From contig CM071571.1 of the NCBI GenBank assembly GCA_036426205.1, positions 115,258,244 to 115,322,243 of the forward strand: a stretch of 64,000 nt of DNA. The letters are read 5' to 3'. Below are positions 58,426 to 64,000 of this stretch, piece after piece (the stretch's first letter is position 1; the number at the start of each line of letters is the position of its first letter). The position numbers and the translations under genes are program-made. Below the pieces are notes generated by a model. It ran no database searches. It had not been told where the DNA came from and saw only the letters and a program-made list of their open reading frames with translations. The DNA comes from Ascaphus truei. Taxonomy: Eukaryota > Chordata > Amphibia > Anura > Ascaphidae.

Positions 58426-59005
58426 TTAAGAGTGAAGCCTTTATTTATAAAAATGTTTTACCAGGAAGTAATACATTGAGTTACCTCTCGTTTTCAAGTA
58501 TGTTCTGGGTATAGAGTTAAGATGATAAATAATATATGGTTACAAATACATAGTTAAATAAGTGAACAGGGTATAAATTATATACGAGACATTGCATGCA
58601 CAATTAGAGATAATATATATTATAGGCATATGTAACAGAGTCAGACCAGATTAAAATCTGACAGCTTTAGTTTTGAACGAATTTAGACTGGTGATGGCTG
58701 TGAGAGTCTCCGGTAGATAGTTTGTGGTGCACGGTGAGAGGGGGAGCGGCCTGATACTTTGCTGAACCTTGGGACTATGAACAATCTTTTGGAGTCAGAT
58801 CTCAGATAAGTGTTGCATGTGGTAGGGGTGAGGAGCTTGTTCAGATGTGTAGCTTGCCCAGAAAGTATTTGAAGGCAAGACAGGAAAGATAACCGTTGCG
58901 CCTAAACTCAATTGATGACGAATCTAGTTCTTTGAGCATTTCGCAGTGATGTGTGTTGTAATTGTATTGGAGAACAAAACGGCATATTGAATTGTAGAGG
59001 GTATC

Positions 59006-60662
59006 TGTCACGGTTACAAGCCTGTCACGGTAGCTTGCGACAGGCTGTAATTTACACCAAAACTATATATATAAATATATATATACCTGGGTTTGAACTG
59101 GGACGAGACTTAAGATATGATAAATATAATTTATTCCTTGATAAAGGTGAACACAACAGATTATACAATAACAGGCAAAATATAGACACTTACGTAAAAG
59201 ATGAAAATAATGAAAACAGTCCCATCTGAACTGGCAGTTTCATCCAGCAATCAGGAAATCATTCAGCAAACGAAGACAAAGGATATATGGGTGGACAGCA
59301 GTTTATAAACCGTTTGTCCCTCTATCTGTAACCTTAGGTGCCGAGACGGCTACCAAATGTCCCTTGGAAGCTTTTGAAGCTCATTTTGGGACTTCCAGCT
59401 TGGGGTAGCCCCCCCATCAACAAACCCTTTGAAGCAGGGTGGACAGTGTGAAAAGTTCCACTTCCTCTGGTTAATTCCTTTTGTCCGTTGGGCCAAGCAT
59501 AAGCAATTAGCCCAATAGTCTTTGATGATCAGGTTTGTAAATTCTAGCCTTTCCTGCTCATCACAACAGGGGTTCCTCAGACTCAACCAAAAGTTCATAT
59601 TTACTGCAAATCATTGCATAACTTCCGTTCCGTAATACACACAGTCAGGTGAGATATATTACTGCATTCTGGGACACCTGACGCTCGTAGAGAGACCCAT
59701 CATTACATTGTAATATGAACATTAATAGAGATATTAATATCTGGCATTTCGTAACAGTTACATATTCAATGTTTAGACTCCCCAAGATCGGCTTACTCTC
59801 GCCAATACACTTATGTAATTCTTAGCCGGTTCAGCCAAGGACATCTCATAGTATTCTTATATTTAATAAAGTTACTCACTTTTGATATCCTGTTGGGGGT
59901 AGCCCCCCCCCCTGGCCCCATCAATAAAACCTTTTGAAGTGGGCTTTTGCTTTTCGCATAACCAATTAGGTCAGTTACCTATTGATCAGGGCGATGTATC
60001 ACACCTCTCTGTTGATATACACTTCCAGTGAATACTCACGTGAATACTCATATGAGGCACCATTTGGTTCCTTACGCATTACAAAGACAGGCATTCTGCC
60101 TGTACATTAGCACACCATTAGCATTCTGCCTGTGTATTTCAAAAACTGCAAAAAGTCACTTTATCCAAAATATATGTCCCTCTTATGACAAAGTTATATT
60201 TTTAATATGTGTGTACTTGGGGGGTGACCCGGAGGCTGTACCCCAAGGCTCAGAATACCTTGCTGGCAGGCAAGACAGGTTAAAATATTCCCCTCATGTT
60301 CCAGACATCCCTGTCCTGCAGCTATTCCTCATAAGAGGCCACCCATACAAGGCAATCCACTTACACGCTGACACAGGCAGTTGCAGGCCCATGAGGCAAA
60401 GGGAATACACAGATAACGCATTAACTAGCCCACTGGGCTTACACAATTAACCCCTGATGACCCAGTGTGTGTGTTATGCAGGTACTGATTAACCCAGACA
60501 TTACAATGGAACAGGGAAGAATACATTCACAGGTTATAACAAGGGTAAAATCACATTTCTGGGCCTCAGCCCAGTTAACCCCTTGTCTCCCTGGCGACGT
60601 TAGAGGGGGGCCCTTGGGGGGTAACCCCGTTAACCCCGGGCCAAACCCTCCCTACCGCCACA
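59006..60662 (-). mobile_element. Solo LTR, copy 2 (1657 bp)
   Basis: Begins TGTCACGGTTACAAG and ends CGCCACA (TG...CA), flanked by GTATC on both sides (59001-59005, 60663-60667). Joining the flanks reconstructs the LINE C-terminal frame as in the copy at 18640-18670. It matches 44834-47062 at both ends but lacks the extra repeat region of copy 1. No internal retroviral or Gypsy genes, so it is a recombined solo LTR; its strand is not determinable from termini alone (given as the LINE strand). Confidence 0.88.
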
Positions 60663-60704
60663 GTATCAAGTTTGCTAAGGTGTGTTTGGGGTGCCAGCCT
60701 TATA

Positions 60705-61553
60705 CTATGTCCCCATAGTCGATGATTGCATTAGCATCTGCTGTGCGATATGCTTTATAACTAGCAGACATGGGTAGGATTTGTTCCTGTAAAGAACACC
60801 AAGTTTGGCATAGGTTTTGGATATCACGGTATCAATATGCATCCCGAATGTTAAATGGGAGTCAAACCATATGCCCAAGTATTTAAAACTAGTAACAGGA
60901 GTTAGGGTGCTGTTAGCGTTGGTTCTGTTCTGGAGCTCAGACATTGGAAGCTTTAAAAATTTAGCCTTGATCCCAAATACCATTGTTACAGTATTGTCAG
61001 TGTCTAAAAATAGTTTGTTTTGGGAAATCCAATTTTCAAGTCTCAAAAACTCAGATTGAAGTATGTGTTCAAGGTCGGAGAGGCTATGGCTGTGTGCATA
61101 TAGGATTGTGTCATCTGCATACATGTGTATTGAAGCTTCCTTACAAGCTGTGGGAAGGTCATTGATGAACACTGAGAAGAGTAGGGGCCCCAGAAAAGAG
61201 CCTTGCGGGACACCACAGGTGATATCCAGGGGGTTGGAGTAAGAGCCTGAGATGGACCCATGTTGGGATCTACCTGATAGGTAGGACTGAAACCAGTTTA
61301 AAGCATGCTTTCCTATTCCAGAGCTCTGGAGTTTAAGCAGGATAGCATGATCAACAGTATCAAAAGCCTTTGCAAAATCTAGGACTATTGCACCAGTGAG
61401 TTGTCCCCGTTCCATTCCACACTGGATTTCATTGCAAACTTTTAGCAGGGTAGTTACGGTGGAGTGTTTGGGGCGAAAGCCAGATTGGAATTGGCTAGGG
61501 AAATTTGTCTTGGTATAGTAATTGCTTAATTGGGAGTGAAAACAGTTTTCCAT
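60705..61553 (-). pseudogene. LINE reverse transcriptase fragment
   Basis: An open frame of 282 codons: FQSGFRPKHSTVTTLLKVCN, LTGAIVLDFAKAFDTVDHAI, DITCGVPQGSFLGPLLFSVF, then the catalytic box MYADDTILYAHS and the thumb FKYLGIWFDSHLTFGMHIDT. The catalytic residues (D in FAKAFD and YADD) are intact. The frame ends near 60705 where it drifts out of frame; the downstream sequence continues at 59005 beyond the LTR. Confidence 0.88.
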
Positions 61554-62234
61554 GACTTTGGATTGTATTGGGAGAAGAGAGATTGGCCTGTAGTTTGAGA
61601 CAGTGTTTTTGTCCCCACTTTTGAAGATTGGAACAACTCTGGCAGTTTTCCAGATCTTAGGGATATGGCCTGCAGATAGGATAGAGTTGACTATGGAAGC
61701 AATTGGTTTGGCAGTAGCTGGGGAACCAAGTTTTTAGAACTTAGATTGCAGTAAGTCAGGTCCACATTGGCTGCTTAGTTTTAATTTGAGGAGCGCTTGT
61801 GTAATCTCGTCTTCGGATACTGGGACAAATTGAAAATTGTGGGCAGTGCTGGGAGAGGGTGGGGCTATAGGGGTGCTCTCAAAATGAGGTTCATGTTTGT
61901 GGTTTGGGTTGCGTTTCGCTAATTAGTTAGTAGCACATCCCACAAAATAATCATTGAATGCATTTGCAATGTCAGTGGTGTTTGTCAGAGTAATATCCTC
62001 CTAAGTGATATTACTTGGTTGTTGATGACTAGAAGGCTGAAATATATTGTTAACCTTCCAGAAGGTTTGATGTATTCTGGAGAAGATTCTCAGAGTAATA
62101 TTGTGCTTTTGCGTGTCTTGTTTGCCTTGTGCACATGTTCCACAGGAATTTGTAGTGATTTGAAATCCTTGGTAGTGCCAGTTACTTTGTAGCTTTTCCA
62201 CAATGCATCCCTGAACTGGTAGAGTGCTATAAGG

Positions 62235-62922
62235 TCAGTTGTAACCACGGTAGGTGCGGCCCCATACTCTTATTCTGCGTAATGGAGCATGGGTATCACA
62301 GAGTTTTAATAACTCTGATTGGAAATAGTCGTGCGCAGAATCGGGGTCGGGAATTAAGTCGATTCTGTACCAAGGGCAGTTGGTAAGGTCAGCCAGAAAC
62401 TGTTGTGGGTTAAAGTTTCTAAATGTTCTAGTGAGGAGAACTTTAGGGCATGATTGGGAAGGTTTAATTTTCCTTACACAGTACACTATTGCATGGTCAC
62501 TGAAAATGTCCGGATGGATGCCAGAGGATTGGATTCTGCTGGGATTTGAGGAGAATCCAGTCTAGCAAGGCATGGTTGTGAGATTTCAGGTTTGTCCGTG
62601 TGGGTTGGGAAATGAGTTGCATTAGGTTAAGTGACTTGAGTTGTATCTGGATTTTGTGGTTTTTAGGGTCGAGCCAATTGAAGATGAAATCCCCAAGAAC
62701 TAGCAGCTCAGTCTTCAAATTCTGAGAGGAAATGGAGCCAAGAAACTGGGTGATGTTAGTCAGGGACTGTAGAGGGGCTTTTGGGGGATGGTAGATGCCA
62801 GCAACCAAGATGGGCTTAGAAAAGGGGAGGCAGATTTTGCCAACTAGGATTTCAAAAGAGGGTTGGCTTGGGGGGCAATTTAACAGTGTAAATTGTAAGG
62901 TGTCTGCAATATAAAATAACAC
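62235..62922 (-). pseudogene. LINE apurinic-type endonuclease domain
   Basis: Two overlapping frames encode the endonuclease of Jockey-group LINEs: FEILVGKICLPFSKPILVAG with IYHPPKAPLQS, ELLVLGDFIFNWLDPKN (the GDFN-type motif, here GDFI), LISQPTRTNLKSHNHALLDW and ILLKS, then HPSGHF-type sequence. The second frame continues MYCVRKIKPSQSCPKVLLTR, the link to the RT. A frame change lies near 62490. Confidence 0.82.
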
Positions 62923-63029
62923 CCTTCCTCCTCTCTTTTACCTATCTTTTCTAGAAATGGAGTATCACTGAATGGCAATATTTGCATGAATGGGTTATTC
63001 TCAAGGATATGGGACAGAGTTCAAAAGGG

Positions 63030-63080
63030 AGGGCCTGGGTTAGGTTCAATATCACCTGCTAAAGCGAGTAATAGTATGAG
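63030..63080 (-). other. 2A-like peptide motif at the LINE protein start
   Basis: The minus strand encodes LLILLLALAGDIEPNPGPPF followed by TGA. D-I-E-x-N-P-G-P is the consensus of self-releasing (ribosome-skipping) 2A peptides, and the Leu-rich upstream stretch fits. Related motifs are known in CR1-group LINEs. The stop just after it reflects decay or a frame change. Activity is inferred. Confidence 0.7.
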
Positions 63081-63160
63081 TAGAAATTTGAGTAGTTGTT
63101 TGCAAGTTGTAAATTTGTGATGTTTGCCATTAGAGTGAACGGTGGTTGGTGTGCTTGTTT

Positions 63161-63368
63161 TCAGAGTTCTCCACCAACATTCAGTAGATAGTGCAAGGCT
63201 TTTGAGTAATCCAAGGTATATGGTGATATTGGGTGTGAGCCAGGAGGGAGGAGTTTGTAGTGGATAGAGAGTAACATTTCCATGAGGCCACGAGAAAGAA
63301 CAAAGTTAAGGTACAACCAGGTTAATTATCACAGAGGTACAGACGAGACCACGATTATTCTAAAGCTT
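63161..63368. other. Unannotated intron
   Basis: Noncoding; likely the start of, or flank to, the LINE above. Confidence 0.35.
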
Positions 63369-63560
63369 GCCTTAAACTAGCCAGGTTACATTCTGGGTAT
63401 GTGCTGGGTGTAACCTGGCTAGTTTAAGGCATTTCTGCATTGACTAATGACCCATAGGATTAACACAGCAGGGGTCCCTGGCAGTCCCATTCAGTTTGAA
63501 TGGGACTGCCAGGGACCCCCCGCTGTTAATCTGATGGGCCATTAATCAATGCAGAAATGC
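63369..63560. repeat. Nested palindromes
   Basis: Two hairpins lie side by side. The first has TTGCCTTAAACTAGCCAGGT and its complement at 63409-63432 with an 18-base loop. The second has GGGGTCCCTGGCAGTCCCAT (63470-63489) and its complement, with outer arms reaching TCTGCATTGA / TCAATGCAGA, centred near 63495. The whole block lies between two TTAAGGCA motifs. It is a foldback MITE or two nested ones. Confidence 0.8.
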
Positions 63561-64000
63561 TGGGTCTAATTTAAGGCAAGTTTAAGGTATGTATCCAGCA
63601 TGTACCTGGGTCTTTTTGGTGATTGCCATTGGTTTGTGTTAGAATAGTCGCAGTCTCTGCTGTAGGTAATGCTGCATGAAGCTGTTGTGAGCCAAGTAAG
63701 TGTGTGCAGACTAAACTGCAGGGGTCTGCTTTTGCCTTGTTAAAATGTTGTGCTGCATTGCAATGCTAGGGACTATTCAGGGTTTGCAGAGGGTGATGAT
63801 TAGGTAGGGGGAGGGGCAGTTGTGTGCAGTCAGTGTTGGTAGAGGCTGAAGTAAAATAAGGTGTAAATGGGGGGGTTAATTGTGCAGGCTAACAAGCATG
63901 GGACCATAGTGTTGTCAGAGTAGCTCACCGTTTGTTGTCTTGTGTAGAACAGTTTGCAGAAGATGCAGTCCCCAGTCCACCTCTAGTCAAACTATAATCT
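63561..64000. other. Unannotated intron at the right edge
   Basis: Noncoding, with a G-rich stretch near 63800-63820. No tmtc3 exon is visible to the end of the window. Confidence 0.45.

Larger units (their letters stand above)
58436..63160 (-). mobile_element. Jockey-group (CR1/L2/Rex-like) LINE, endonuclease to 3' tail, with solo LTR inside
   Basis: The minus strand reads 5' to 3': 2A-like leader (63080-63030), endonuclease (62922-62235), RT (61553-60705), solo LTR insertion (60662-59006), then the C-terminal remnant and tail (59005-58436). The tail GAGAGGTAACTCAATGTATT with ACTTCCTGGTAAAA matches the copy at 17455-19205. Excluding the LTR the copy is about 3.1 kb. Frame changes and stops lie between the endonuclease and RT, so it is inactive. 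Confidence 0.88.

Overview
The window is intron-dominated vertebrate nuclear DNA, most likely from a frog or other amphibian (inference from the repeat mix: L2/CR1-type LINEs, Penelope-like elements, a Tx1/L1-type LINE, a Helitron, Tigger, and many hAT-like and Harbinger-like MITEs). There are no operons, CRISPR arrays or rRNA genes, and I found no tRNA. The one host gene I can identify is tmtc3 on the + strand, an ER transmembrane and tetratricopeptide-repeat protein. Eight internal exons (2731-2846, 3215-3387, 4903-5155, 13983-14131, 38973-39090, 43315-43426, 49180-49283, 49976-50145) join in frame with consensus splice sites. They encode about 398 residues, running from the GT-C-type membrane region through the DUF1736 segment into the TPR array. 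The first and last exons lie outside the window.

Layout. 1-5155 holds three membrane/DUF1736 exons and a 648-bp foldback element. 5156-13982 holds a second foldback, a hAT-like repeat, a nearly intact Penelope-like element (reverse transcriptase plus GIY-YIG nuclease) and an LTR-like block. 13983-38972 contains one exon followed by a 24.8-kb intron packed with nested elements: CR1 pieces, a MITE with perfect 17-bp ends, two foldbacks, a LINE split by a Harbinger-like MITE, an L2 copy, a GC-rich MITE, an L1 first ORF, a decayed Penelope element containing a Helitron, and a 5.2-kb Tigger DNA transposon. 39091-50145 carries the last four exons with MITEs, microsatellites and a long LTR. 50146-64000 is intron with two L2 remnants, hAT-like MITEs, a LINE with endonuclease and RT domains and a 2A-like peptide motif, a solo LTR inserted in that LINE with a 5-bp target duplication, and a nested palindrome.

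The features most worth a second look are the following. The Tigger element (30933-36180, TA-flanked, 13-bp identical ends) carries, besides a decayed transposase, a 1-kb minisatellite, a CpG-rich block with five NRF1-like GCATGCGC palindromes, and a short exon-like piece resembling a Myb/SANT-like domain. The transposase is itself split by a 688-bp insert bounded by 13-bp direct repeats. Several hammerhead-ribozyme-like motifs lie in Penelope-type terminal repeats, and one lies in a separate MITE. The nesting of elements allows a relative insertion history to be read directly, because several pre-insertion sites can be inferred from sister copies in the same window.
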